Source: Acanthosepion pharaonis (Eukaryota > Mollusca > Cephalopoda > Sepiida > Sepiidae). From it: a DNA stretch of 64,000 bases. Under the pieces are notes generated by a model that saw only the letters and a program-made list of their open reading frames with translations, made no database searches and was not told the DNA's origin. Of this stretch, positions 52,019 to 62,299 are shown one piece after another. Location of the stretch: the NCBI GenBank assembly GCA_903632075.3, contig CAHIKZ030004553.1, forward strand, positions 699,001-763,000, written 5' to 3'. Position 1 is the first letter of the stretch, and every line of letters starts with the position of its first letter. The position numbers were made by a program, and so were the translations under genes.

Positions 52019-52690
52019 TTCAATCATTTCACCCCAAGCAAAGTAATCGTCCTGGGTAAGACGTTAAACTACATCCGCGTCCTAGGTAAGGCGTTAAACT
52101 ACGTCGAACAGCAAGGCCTCTGATCAGGAGGTTTTGAGGAGCATGGAACCGCCTCTTAATTGCTGGTGTTCCCAGGTCCACCCTAGCCCGGGGTGGTAGC
52201 ACCTGTTAGGGTCCTAGCTATGGGCAAATAGTTAACTATTACCAGCAATACTTTTTGAAAAAAAATTATTACCAGCAATACAATTTTGAAGGGCATATAT
52301 TACCAGAAACAGATTTTTGACAAAACAAATTTTACCAGCAATAAAATCTTTTGTCAGCATTAAATAACCCATTGAGGTTGATATGCCGTAAATTAAAATA
52401 AAACAAACTAATCTAAACCAAAGAACACATATTCTATTCATACGAATTCATCCTAAAAATGTTGTCGGCATTAAATGACACATTGAGGTTAATATGCCGT
52501 TAAAGAAAATAAACCAAACCAAATCAAGCAAAGTAATAAAACCACTCAGATGCAATGGGGTTACAGAGTGTAAGAGAATATGATAGAAAAGTAAACATTA
52601 TTAAGGAGACAGTATAATAAAAGAACAGGAATTAAGAAAGCATAAGATAACTATTTAAAATTGAATTTAAATTAATGTGAAAGAGTAATT
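52019..52690 (-). mobile_element. Family A LINE 3' end, split by the retroposon
   Basis: The minus-strand terminus ATCATTTCACCCCAAGCAAAG at 52022-52044 continues, after the insertion, with AATAAAACCACTCAGATGC at 52536 and the 3' UTR to about 52680. Only the UTR and last codons are present. Confidence 0.8.
52048..52524 (+). mobile_element. CGTCC...AACCA retroposon, copy 7, both ends defined
   Basis: It is flanked by the exact 13-bp duplication CAAGCAAAGTAAT (52035-52047 and 52525-52537), so the ends are certain: 5' CGTCCTGGGTAAGACG and 3' AACCAAACCAAAT, 477 bp. The first ~30 bp are tandemly doubled (CGTCCTGGG... then CGTCCTAGG...). Two tails are present (about 52370 and 52456). It is truncated in the central block. 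Confidence 0.93.
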
Positions 52691-53257
52691 TGTGTTCATT
52701 TTTGAGTGAGACTAAACACTTTAGTCTTCTACAAAGACTTTCCATCCAGAGTGCTATATAATCCTACCCTAACCCTCTCTAATAAAAGTTGTCATGTTTT
52801 TAAAGGTTGTAAAATGTTTAATATGCGTACAAAATAATAATTCATATAAAATATCTGCTATATTCGTTTCTGTTACAGTCAAACGTCAAGGAAGCGTTCT
52901 GTAGATCACTTCTATGAAACACGTATATTTGAATTTAAATTTGAATTGTAGCGTTTCTAAATACCAAGATGTAACCAACAACATCTTGTATACCATATTG
53001 ACAATATTCTGTTCTTGATCGCGAACGAAGACAAAAAAAAAACATGAATTTTGGACAATGTATCCACAATTTTTATTCGTATCTACAACGAAAATCAGAA
53101 TAGTACAATAAGGCAGTCAAAGTATTTAGAAGTCACGTAAAAACTGTCTACAGTCACTATTATGTATATCAAAAGTGTGGCGGGGAGGACTCTGAGAATA
53201 TGACAGTATTTAATAGAGTTCACACTCTATGCAAATACCTAACCAAAATGAAGCCTC
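52691..53257. other. No gene seen
   Basis: Unassigned AT-rich sequence. Confidence 0.45.
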
Positions 53258-53268
53258 TAATGGAAGGC

Positions 53269-53666
53269 CGTCCTGGGTATGACGATAAACTACATCCGCG
53301 TCCAGGGTAAGACGATAAACTACGTCCGACAACAAGGCCTCTGATCAGGAGGTTTTGCCAAGCGCGGAACCACCTCTTAATTGCTGGTGTTCCCAGGTCC
53401 AAGTTGATCCTGAGTGGTAGCACCTGTTAGGGTCCCGGCTATGGGTAAATAGTTAACCCCAAATTGGGGTCAAAACACTATGAAAGTATAAAAATAGGTC
53501 TTAATACCAGTAATACTTTGCAAAAAATTATTACTAGCAATAAATTTTTGAAGGAAAAATTATTACCAGCAATATATTTTTGAAAAAAAATATTACCAGC
53601 AATAAAAATTGTCGGTATTATATAACCCATTGAGGTTGATATGTCGTAAAACAAAACAAACCAATT
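53269..53666 (+). mobile_element. CGTCC...AACCA retroposon, copy 8, both ends defined
   Basis: It is flanked by TAATGGAAGG at 53258-53267 and 53667-53676. It shares the doubled 5' start (CGTCCTGGGTATGACG, then CGTCCAGGGTAAGACG), the GTTCCCAGGTCCAAG block, three subrepeats and one tail, so it is the most compact near-complete copy. Confidence 0.92.
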
Positions 53667-53744
53667 TAATGGAAGGAAAGAGAACCAATAATTGTGTTTA
53701 AGGTATTCCTTGCAATCGTAGTAAAGAGCACAATGACAAGAATC

Positions 53745-54150
53745 GCCATCATCATCATCAAGTCTAGAATTCTTCTCAGATTCTCCTGACTTGTTCCTTC
53801 CAACCATCTCTGTCAGACATCGATGTCGGCAGGTCCTCCAGATGGCATCTAGAGTCATCTACAAGTTGGTCAATATAGGCGTGCTGAGGTCTTTCAACCG
53901 ATTTTTTGTTTTGCCGTGCAATGGGTTCCCTAGAAGGGCATCGCTCACAAGTTCTGGCTTACTTAGGGAGAGAACAGCTAACCGAAGCCTTCTGTCTCTT
54001 AGCGAAACTGAGATAGGAGGAAGGTGTCCATACAGGCATTTGTTTGTTGGGTGATTCTTCTCGCTGATGTCTAATGCAACTTGTAACATCTTTGTGTATG
54101 TTCCGTCAAGTGTTGCTTCATGGTGTTTAACCCTGTTTAATTCCATCATT
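53745..54150 (-). pseudogene. RTE-like LINE (family C), ORF2 C-terminus, copy 1
   Basis: The minus-strand frame reads VKHHEATLDGTYTKML, ALDISEKNHPTNKCLYGHLP and RDRRLRLAVLSLS, then in another frame DDLPTSMSDRDGWKEQ-like sequence. This is the C-terminal region after the reverse transcriptase in RTE-type LINEs. The 3' end is a short (GAT)n at 53747-53760. The upstream end stops exactly at the (AAT)n of the next copy. Confidence 0.75.
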
Positions 54151-54151
54151 A

Positions 54152-54184
<33 letters not shown>

Positions 54185-54850
54185 CTTCAGGTCAAGAATT
54201 CTTCTCAGATTCTCCTGACTTGTTCCTTCCAACCATCTCTGTCAGACATCGATGTCGGCATGTCCTCTAGATGGCATCTAAAGTCATCTACAAGTTGGTC
54301 AATATAGGCGTGATGAGGTCTTCAAACTGATCTTTTGCCACGCAATGGTTTCCATAGGTGAGTGTCACTCACAAGTCTTGACTTACTTCTCCAGGAGACC
54401 AGCTAGCCGAAGCCTTCTCTTTCTTAGCGAAAGAGGAAGGTGTCCATACAGGCAGTTCTTTGTTGGGTGTTTCTTCCAATGCAACTCATAACATCCTTTT
54501 GTATGTTCCATCTCTAGGAGTGACCAGCTAGCCGAAGTCTTCATCTCTCTTAGCGAAACTGAAATAGGAGGAAGGTGTCCATACAGGCAGTTTTTTGTTG
54601 GGTGTTTCTTCCAGCTGATGTCCAATGCAATATGTGTATATTCCGTCAAATGATATTTCTTGGTGTTTCGTCAGTGACCATGTTGTTGAGCTGTAGGACA
54701 AGACCTACCGTGACCTTAAAAAGTCCCTCTTAAGATTGTCAGAGAGGAAGGATTTCTAGATGGTGCTCAGACCAACTAGGACACTCCAGACATTGCCTTT
54801 GCGGATTTTGATGTCTCTCTCCGCTGACTGGATGACAAGAATAATCAAGT
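54151..54850 (-). pseudogene. RTE-like LINE (family C), copy 2 with internal duplication
   Basis: Tail (AAT)n at 54151-54183 (plus-strand phase). The minus-strand body carries LYGHLP twice (WKKHPTKNCLYGHLPPISVS and WKKHPTKNCLYGHLPLSLRK), an internal duplication of about 115 bp. Upstream it reads SAERDIKIRKGNVWSVLV near 54810, the segment after the reverse transcriptase. Frames are broken. Confidence 0.75.
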
Positions 54851-54984
54851 CTTATTGATAAGATCTGAGGTACATTACAAAGCTGCACATTTTGGGGAAA
54901 CATTGCAACCATATATGGCTGATCATGATGAAGATAGATAACATTGACTTCAATTGATTATGAATGTAGTGATAAGGGAAGCAT

Positions 54985-55560
54985 CAAGGTGGGAGTCTCT
55001 TCAACAAAGTGACAGTTATTGAGGAAAAGAGTTGCGTGAAAACGTCTTCTTAGATTTGGAATACGGGGGAAATGATGGTGATTCTACTCCATGAAAATAG
55101 CATGGCGTATCCTAGTTGTAAAGGTCTGAACTAGTGAAACTAAAGATTGGAGAACATCTGACCATTTGTCATGGAAATAGCGATAAATTATCGATAGGCA
55201 ACATTGCATCGCTGGGGAAAGAGGTTGTAGAGTGGAGAATAAGTCATCACACACGAGAGCAATTTTGAGTTCTATCAACGCTGGAAATAAGGATTGTGCT
55301 GCTTCAGATCATATATGGTAGCAAGACAGCGTTTTGGGTCTAAACTGAATTTTGTTAAGAAAGCATCGGTGAAGGGGTCAGGCAATTCTTGGAGTCTGAA
55401 TAAGCCAATAATTTTTCCAGCTTTTTTAACAATAAAGTGAGTTAGACTTGAGTTTTGGGGTGAACTGGATACCCAGTGGACGTTCAAAACATGGAGTCTC
55501 TTTGTGAACGCAACCTGAAATCTACTCTCCACATCCCGTATGATTTATACTTGACCTCCA
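54985..55560 (-). pseudogene. Jockey-like LINE C-terminus, diverged
   Basis: Minus-strand frames read VKKAGKIIGLFRLQELP (about 55430), then MQCCLSIIYRYFHDKWSDVL and QSLVSLVQTFTT (about 55190). The IIYRYFH block aligns with CLFYKYFHGN of family A. The sequence is too diverged for the same family and has an internal stop between the two frames. Confidence 0.6.
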
Positions 55561-55914
55561 CATACACCACATGTTTGATAGAAGGCTCTTTCAGCTGCTA
55601 GACAATGAGGTTGTGGTTGATGATATTCCCGGCCTACTTGACGAACTCTACTGTCATTACGACATCCGCTCGCTTAAATTGTTTCTTTCTTTCTTTGTCA
55701 CATACTATACTCCCCGACAGAATAGGTCACTTTCAAGAAGCAGGCTACGAACGGTTGTGGTTGGCGACTAGTGCCAACAGCACAGGGTGCCTTTTATTTC
55801 CTTTGACACATTGGAAGCTGCCATTGTAATAGTTTCAATGCGCCTCAAAGTGAAAGAGACTGTTAAAATTTGGGACATGATGCGTAACCTTTGTGTTCCA
55901 ATGGGTCTCCGTTC
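55561..55914. other. No gene seen
   Basis: Unassigned, GC-balanced sequence. Two overlapping plus-strand frames at 55571-55829 lack recognisable motifs. Confidence 0.4.
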
Positions 55915-55916
55915 GA

Positions 55917-57236
55917 CTGGGTGCGATGGATAAATTGACGTCTAAATTTAGCAAAAAATGAAAATAACACTGACATTTTAACAGATATACAAGATGCGAT
56001 GGATAAATTGTCGCCTAAATTTAGAAAAAATTGAAAATAACACTGACTTCATTTTAAGATATACAAGGTGCGATGGATAAATTGTCGTCTAAATTTCGCA
56101 AAAATGAAAACAACACTGACATTTTAACAGATATACAAGGTGCGATGGATAAATTGTCGTCTAAATTTCGCAAAAAATGAAAACACTGACATCTCATTTT
56201 AACGGATATACAGGGTGCGATGGATAAATTGTCGTCTAAATTTAGCAAAAAAAAAAAAAAAAAAATGAAAATTACACTGACCTCATGGATACACTGTCGT
56301 CTAAACGACGTCAAAATGAAAATAACACTGACATCTCATTTTAACAGATATACAGTGTGCGATGGATAAATTGTCGTCTGAATTTAGCAAAAATGAAAAT
56401 AACACTGACATGTCCTTTTAACAGATATATTTACCAAAATTACACAAAAATATCTTGAAATTTAAAAGAGTATAGTTATTCAATAACATTGCCATTGGCC
56501 TCAACCACGGCCTCCAGACGACTTCGGAATCTCCTGCAACTCTTCTGGGCGGTCTCCTTGTTTAAGTTGGTGAATGCTGCCATAATCCTTGCCTTCAGTT
56601 TATCTTTAGTGTTACAATGAGTTTTTTTTTTTTTTTTGGGTCTCTCGCTCAACTGCGCCCCACACATAATAATTAAGGTGATTTCACTCTGGGGCGTTAG
56701 GTGGCCAGATGTAAGGGGTGATGTGGTCACAGAAATTGTCTGACAGCTATGACTGGGTTTTCTTGCTTGTGTGGCATGATGCAAAGTCCTGTTGCCAGAT
56801 ATATGGTATTCCTGCAGCCATCCTCTTGACCTAGGTCAGCAATACCTCCTCAAGGCACTTGATGTAGGCCTCTGTTTTGAGTCTGAGGTTCTGCGGAAAG
56901 ATGAATGAAGGCATAGCGTCACCATCACTAGTGATCACTCCAAACACCCACGTAATCACCATTAGAGTCATCCAACTCTTTCTGAATCCACTGCACTGTC
57001 CACTGTCATCCAAACACTCTGAAATGTTCGTATTGGAGCTTCCGGCGCGAATGACAAGCAGTACAGCCTACCGCTTCCAAATTTCTGGCGGAGTGAATTG
57101 CTTTTTTTCTCACAGATGGTACCCAACTTACTCTACCCTACTGTGTAGTAGAAAAAAAATCAAAAACAACGAATGCGCATGCTCAAAATTTAAAAAAATA
57201 AAATAAAAATGGCGATAATTTACACATCGCACCCTG
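55917..57236 (-). pseudogene. mariner transposase relic (minus strand)
   Basis: The right (5') end CAGGGTGCGATGTGTAAATT is at 57236 next to TA. The translation shows WVFGVITSDGDAMPSFIFPQ, NLRLKTEAYIKCLEEV (stop), then VKRMAAGIPYIWQQDFASCH in which the second catalytic Asp is kept. Next come WPPNAPE, a stop, and NHLNYYVWGAVE, where the expected PD of the third block is lost, and finally FRSRLEAVVEANGNVIE ending at 56479. The N-terminal HTH and first Asp are missing. The 3' terminus is expanded into the array at 55921-56430. Confidence 0.88.
55921..56430. repeat. 73-bp satellite made of the mariner terminus
   Basis: Seven units start GTGCGATGGATAAATTG at 55921, 55995, 56069, 56141, 56215, about 56284 (decayed) and 56357. 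Each continues TCGTCTAAATTTAGCAAAAA, AATGAAAATAACACTGAC, AACAGATATACA. GTGCGATGGATAAATT corresponds to the transposon terminal repeat. Confidence 0.9.
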
Positions 57237-58019
57237 TAGTTTATCTGCGCCAGTTGTGACCACAGTTTTATGACAAACAACTGTAAAGTCGAGATGTAAG
57301 AGTTTCAAAGCAACCACCAACAGTTTACATCTAGGAAGAAAGGAATGATTAAATAAATAAATAAATAATTCGGGGTCAAGTAACACTCGACCGGAAATGT
57401 AGATAATTCCGGTCATGGTCTTATATAGTTAGATTATCGTCTAGATTACAGGTAGAGTCACGGTTAGAGTAAAACAAGATCTAGAGTCGGAGGGAGACGG
57501 TGTTTTCGCTGACCGAAGGGAACATCTGACCTGTGAGTTCGTTGGAAGAAAGGCCAGAAGTATCAGCGAAGATCTCCCAGGTGTCACTTGCCTATCTTGA
57601 GACAGTGCGAGTTGAATCCATGAATAAAGAATCCTATTTATCAGAGCCAAGAGAATTTTCGTCTTTCTCATCAACGTGATAGATCGAGACAGCCGTATTC
57701 GGAGCTTTCCTGTCCGTGGGATATCTCGCTTTCCGTTTCTTTGTTGATCGTATACCGGGCTTGTTCCAGTTTTGTTCATACGCAAACTGGAATCCAACTA
57801 CACCGCTAAAGGTGTGTTCTTAAATATCTAGAGCACTCCTTATACTTTAGTTGAATAGCTATGCAATGTTGCTAAACTTTAAAGATACACAGGAGAACTT
57901 CCACAAGTCCTGGCCATTTTTAATGAATCTTTGAATACATGAGCGATAAAACGGCAAGAAGGAAAGAAAAGAACCATTGGATAGAAAAGGAAGACAGAGA
58001 AAGAGAATTTTTAATCGGT
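57237..58019. other. Unassigned DNA
   Basis: No named repeat. 57430-57800 is GC-balanced and contains a 118-codon minus-strand frame without recognisable motifs; it could be an LTR or other repeat. AAAT repeats lie near 57349-57369. Confidence 0.4.
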
Positions 58020-58480
58020 ATCACCCTATGCAAGGCAATAAAGCCACTAAGACACCAGGGGTTACAGGGTGTGGAAGAATTAGGAACAGAAATATTAATA
58101 ATGAGCGGAAAGAGAAGAGTAATCAGGAAAACAGTAGATAGCGATTGACATTGCATTTAAATTTTTGCAAATTAAAGTTGGCTGGAAAGCACGGAAGGGC
58201 GTTCCACGAGCGAGAAGTGTGAGAAAAGTCACTGTTAGCAGAGAAGTCGCTAATCTAGTACTGCGTTTAAATTCATAAAGTCTAGGTACCATAGCGGAAG
58301 GTTCATCAGAACAATTACCATGAATGTGTTTATATAAAAGTTACAGAGAGGCATCCTTACGGCGATGGAAAAATGACAGAAGCTTCGACGTTATATCAGG
58401 ACCAATAATATTGCTGGTTCCTCTTTGGATTTTATCAAGGGGCAGAAGCACTGGACCATATGTGGCAGCAACATTCCAAA
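58020..58480 (-). pseudogene. Jockey-like LINE (family A) 3' end
   Basis: The minus-strand 3' terminus is near 58025 (GCAAGGCAATAAAGCCACTA on the plus strand). The ORF remnant gives VPRLYEFKRSTRLATSLLTV and LARGTPFRAFQPTLICKNLN in broken frames. Upstream at 58300-58440 the plus strand shows the complement of LFYKHIHGNCSDEPSAMV-like sequence. Confidence 0.75.
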
Positions 58481-58974
58481 GCACGACGGAAAGGATAGGA
58501 ACGTGGCGATTGCGCACAAGTTGAAAATAACGATAGCCGCGTTCATTATAATTAACACACAACCAAGATCGGCTCATGACGTCATAAATCGTAACACACA
58601 GTTTCTGGTGACAAGTCCGAGCAAAGATCATTCACTGCTTCTGTTCCAAAGGCGCCAAGTAATGCATTACTGACATCTGCTGGTTTCACCTCCTGACTCA
58701 ACGAACTGAACTCATAATGGTGTCCGGTGACCGAGCCAATATCATTAGATCAAGTCTATCGTCAATAGATAGGTGTTCGGGGAAATTACGCTTCACATTT
58801 CGTTTTTTTTTTTTTTCTTGATATTAAAATATCTTCTCATCGTTGTGATTTTTATTAATCTGCTTATATAAACAAGGAGGTGCTGAAAAGTTTCAAATTC
58901 GAGCCATATCACAAAATCTGACCAAAGATTTTTTTTTCGGAAGCGTTCCTTGGTTGAATCGATCTTTTCAGCAG
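58481..58974. other. No gene seen
   Basis: Unassigned sequence. A T run at 58803-58816 is followed by what may be the 3' UTR of the LINE upstream on the minus strand. Confidence 0.4.
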
Positions 58975-59545
58975 CTCCTTCGTCTTCTTCTTTCATGTAC
59001 CTGTCCCTTCAGAACGTAAGCAATCATGGCCCACCACATCTTCCCGCCCCTTATAATTTTTAATAAATTTTGTCTTTTTGTGATTTCTCCCAAACACTGT
59101 TCCGCCATTCACTTACTCAAACCCATTAAGTATTTTACGTCCTGTTTTCCTCTTTTCCTCAGTCTGTCCTGTGAGTATTAGATTTTCCAAGCCCTCCTTC
59201 CTCATTGGTATCCCAGAAATTTCAACTGCTTCTTCCTGATGTTAATTATAAGTTTCCTTTTTATTTCCATTTTCTCCAAAACCTCGTCGTTGCTCACATG
59301 TTCGGTCCATGGTATCTTCAGAATCTTTCTCTAGAACCACATTTCTGTTGTTTCAAGTCTCTTCTTCACCCTGGAGGAGATTGTCCAGCATTCGCTGCCA
59401 TAGAGGAAGATAGATATCACGTCACAGTTCAGTACTCTGTTCTTTGTTTCTAACTATATTATTCTATCTCTTAATTGAGATTAATTTGGAATTTGTCATT
59501 GGCCTTCCCAATACGTCTTCGGAACTTAGTGTCGCACTTTTTACC
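58975..59545 (-). pseudogene. LINE reverse transcriptase C-terminus (family D)
   Basis: The minus-strand translation reads ISIFLYGSECWTISSRVKKR, TTEMWF (stop) RKILKIPWTEH, VSNDEVLEKMEIKRKL, KKQLKFLGYQ, then WMAEQCLGEITKRQNLL and WWAMIAYVLKGQ near 58990. This is the thumb/connection region found just after the reverse transcriptase core in many animal LINEs. Two stops show decay. The core with YxDD is not present. Confidence 0.8.
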
Positions 59546-59810
59546 TTTGTAAAAATGTAAAATGTAAACGCCCCGCCCCGGCGCGTATGTATAATATGCA
59601 ATTAGTTAAATGCCAACAAATAGTCTTTCCTAAGTATTTTTTTTCTGTATCACATGTCATTTTCATGGTTTCAGGAGAAAATTAAAATATAAATTATCCA
59701 ATGTTTAAGCCCTTTATATCTGATAAGCAATTATCAGATACTTTTTTTTTATGTTGTGCTACGTAATTTTCATATTTTTTCCAATTACGCGTCGGCTTAC
59801 GAAATACATG
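59546..59810. other. No gene seen
   Basis: Short unassigned stretch. Confidence 0.45.
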
Positions 59811-60175
59811 TTCCCGTACGATCACCGAAGTTAAGAAACGTCAAGCCTGGTCGGTACGTAAATGGGTAACTGCTTGGGAGTGCCGGGAGCTATAATGTTA
59901 TATGTGCTGGTGATGTGATGGATAACGCCTCGGAATTGTTAATCGGAAAGCAGAGTTCCAATTCTAATCGGGATCGTTATATTCACTTACGCACAAATAC
60001 CCTTGGGAAAGGTAGGAATCCACCTATTCTCTCCCCAGTTATGGGTTAATTAGTGAGACTTGTATGATTAAACCGTTATTATCTAAAAAAAATTACAATC
60101 TAAAATATTTTCTAGCTTTAAATAACCTGCAAAGAGCTGATAAGCCGTAGAAAACGAATCAGTCAATCAATAAAA
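59811..60175 (+). mobile_element. Composite 5S rRNA/tRNA SINE (family 1 body)
   Basis: 59811-59896 is a 5S-like segment: TTCCCGTACGATCACCGAAG, TTAAGAAACGTCAAGCCTGG, ATGGGTAACTGCTTGGGAG, then GGGAGCTATA. It is followed by a tRNA-like head, GTGATGGATAACGCCTCGG with AGAGTTCCAATTCTAATCGG, then the family 1 body CCCTTGGGAAAGG and AGTTATGGGTTAAT. The 3' end AAATAACCTGCAAAGAGCTG, ATAAGCCGTAGAAAACG resembles the tail of the CGTCC...AACCA retroposon. Confidence 0.65.
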
Positions 60176-60498
60176 ACAATTACACGTCATCCCGCGTCGT
60201 GTTGTTTTTATCGCGTCTTCACGTGTTACTTTGTCTTATGTTCTTTTTTTTGTTTTATATTAAATATATTTAAATGTTAATTTCTAAATTGGACAAAAAT
60301 TTATTCATCTTGTGTTGTTTTTTAATGCTTCTACTATTTGTAATAAGTTTACAGTGTATGTTATACACTATCGGATTTTCTGTTGTGTTTTTATTGTCGT
60401 AAAGATGTCAATATGCACGCTAATGTAGTAGTTGTGTAAGCAGTATACGTTTTGTTTGATTTTTTTTTTATTAGAGAGACATTATCCAAGTAGGCAAG

Positions 60499-60502
<4 letters not shown>
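60176..60502. other. No gene seen
   Basis: Unassigned AT-rich sequence. Confidence 0.45.

Positions 60503-60552
<50 letters not shown>
60503..60552. repeat. (TA)n(TG)n microsatellite
   Basis: TA to 60538, then TG. Confidence 0.95.
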
Positions 60553-60599
60553 ATTAAAAATATGGTTTTAAGGTATGCTATATTTATTGATTAAAGCGC

Positions 60600-60760
60600 T
60601 CAATATCATGGATAGAGCGTATGAAAATATAAAAGTGGGCATTGAAGTCAACACCCGACCTGTTTCATGCTTAGACGCAATATTCAGAGACATAATATGA
60701 CGATTACGTTTAAATATGAAACAGACTGTCGCCTCTGGGTGTTGAACTCAAAGTCTACTT
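60600..60760. mobile_element. Fold-back element family P, copy 2
   Basis: The left arm AAAAGTGGGCATTGAAGTC, AACACCCGACCTGTTTCATG pairs imperfectly with the right arm GAAACAGACTGTCGCCTCTG, GGTGTTGAACTCAAAGTC. The element is homologous to 33405-33805 but shorter, with about 60 bp between the arms. Confidence 0.65.
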
Positions 60761-60772
60761 ATATATACATAC

Positions 60773-60860
<88 letters not shown>
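60761..60860. repeat. (ACAT)n(TA)n(TG)n(TA)n microsatellite
   Basis: ACAT tetramers, then TA, TG and TA blocks. Confidence 0.95.
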
Positions 60861-60864
<4 letters not shown>

Positions 60865-60984
60865 GTTGTCCCCAAAAATTTGACATCATTTCGCATAATT
60901 TTGGCAGTTCTTGTTGAAATAACCTCAAATTTTCATAGAATGTTTAGAAACAGATCAAGATTTTATATTTAATGAAAGAGGACA

Positions 60985-61755
60985 GTACATGCTTGTGTGG
61001 AACTAGAACAATCTACCCCGGTGGGCGAAATAAAGGGTTCGATTCGAAATTCATAAGTATATCACCCGAAGAAGACCAGAGCGTAGAACTGCTGAAACGT
61101 AGTGAATCTATATATATAAAGTTGTAGCCTCTGTCTGTCTGTCTGTTTGTTATCGAACTTCTATGGTTTTGGAGATAAACCTCTATAACTATATATATAT
61201 TCTGAAAGTACATTACCCAGCGTACTTGGAGAAGTATATTTCATTTTGATCCCCGGGTGGCACTCCTCACACTGAAAAAATGTTTCCTTCTGATTTAAAT
61301 TTAAACAAGGGAATGATTCCGATCCAAAATATAGGAGGTTACATCGGCAAGATCAAAATGAGACAATATGGACCTCAAGTTCAGCAAGAAATCACCAATC
61401 AGGGGGTAGTGCCTTACAGTACATATATGTTGCGACAATTCAACTGTCATATCAAAGTTGAAATCTGCTTATTAATTCATTCAATCAAGTATGCATCAAA
61501 TGCATATCAAAACGGTCAGATCATGCTGTTTTTGCACAATTCTACTGATTTTTTTCCTTTTGTTATAAATTAAATTTAAATTTAAACAAGGAAATGGCTC
61601 CTATCCAAAATATAAAAGGAGAAAGCCAGTAGATGGAGGTCACGCAGCAAAACTCGGGTAATTCCGCTAGTGTGGCAATAAAGGTAAGGACAATAGTCCG
61701 AATAACTTAAATAGTGTAAATATTTGCAATACCACATCTCAGAAATATAGACAAA
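60985..61755 (+). mobile_element. Hammerhead-like SINE (family 4), split by a Helitron
   Basis: The first part, 60985-61106, has GGGCGAAATAAAGGGTTCG, CCGAAGAAGACCAGAGCG and GCTGAAACGTAGTG. The second part, 61671-61755, has AAGGTAAGGACAATAGTCCG and ACCACATCTCAGAAATATAG. The Helitron between them inserts without target duplication between A and T. Confidence 0.75.
61107..61670 (+). mobile_element. Short Helitron with Rep/helicase remnant, 564 bp
   Basis: It starts TC (TCTATATATATAAAG), followed by GTCTGTCTGTCTGTTTG, and ends GGGTAATTCCGCTAG. These are the 5'-TC and CTRR-3' termini of Helitrons, with host A before and T after. The internal frame (61280-61573) contains GVVPYSTYMLRQFNCHIKVE then SIKYASNAYQNGQ, matching a conserved block of Helitron replicases. 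About 50 bp is directly repeated at 61287-61335 and 61574-61620 (TTTAAACAAGG...ATCCAAAATATA). Non-autonomous. Confidence 0.85.
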
Positions 61756-62299
61756 CACATTCTTCCTATCCCGTGTTTTAATCATTTCCTTTATGGGCGA
61801 TTTTAGATAGCATAGAAAATATTTTTATCACCTCGACACATGCACAGTCTAAATCCATTTATTTGCTTAGCGAGCTGACTTCAATAATATGAATTGTAAT
61901 TATTCTTGCATCAAAGCAACCATTATCTTAAATATTAAGATAAACTGAAAATAAACGATAACTGAAATATCTAACAAATACCTAGAAATTCAAATCTATT
62001 TTAGAAACTACAGTTAGAATCTTTCATTAAACTAACAATTTACTTAGAAAAACTATTACACGTACCCCCAACCAAAACATATGGACAGTAATCGGAGTAA
62101 AACGGCGTATTTTAAAACTTTCGACTATATAAATAATATAACAGAATACTTTCAAATTAGTTTATTTCACACAATTACGTATTTTATAAATTCACGTCAT
62201 AAATTAATATGATGATTTTTAAGTATTTTTCAAATATACTGGAGACTGAATGTAAACTCCACGAAACTCAGATAATGGGCAAGTGAAAATTTAATTATA
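61756..62299. other. AT-rich DNA, no gene seen
   Basis: Unassigned sequence; short TA/TG run at 62296-62320. Confidence 0.5.

Noticed and set aside
57441..57797. 118-codon minus-strand frame as a gene
   Set aside because: No recognisable domain and Ser/Arg/Leu composition typical of chance frames in GC-balanced repeat DNA.
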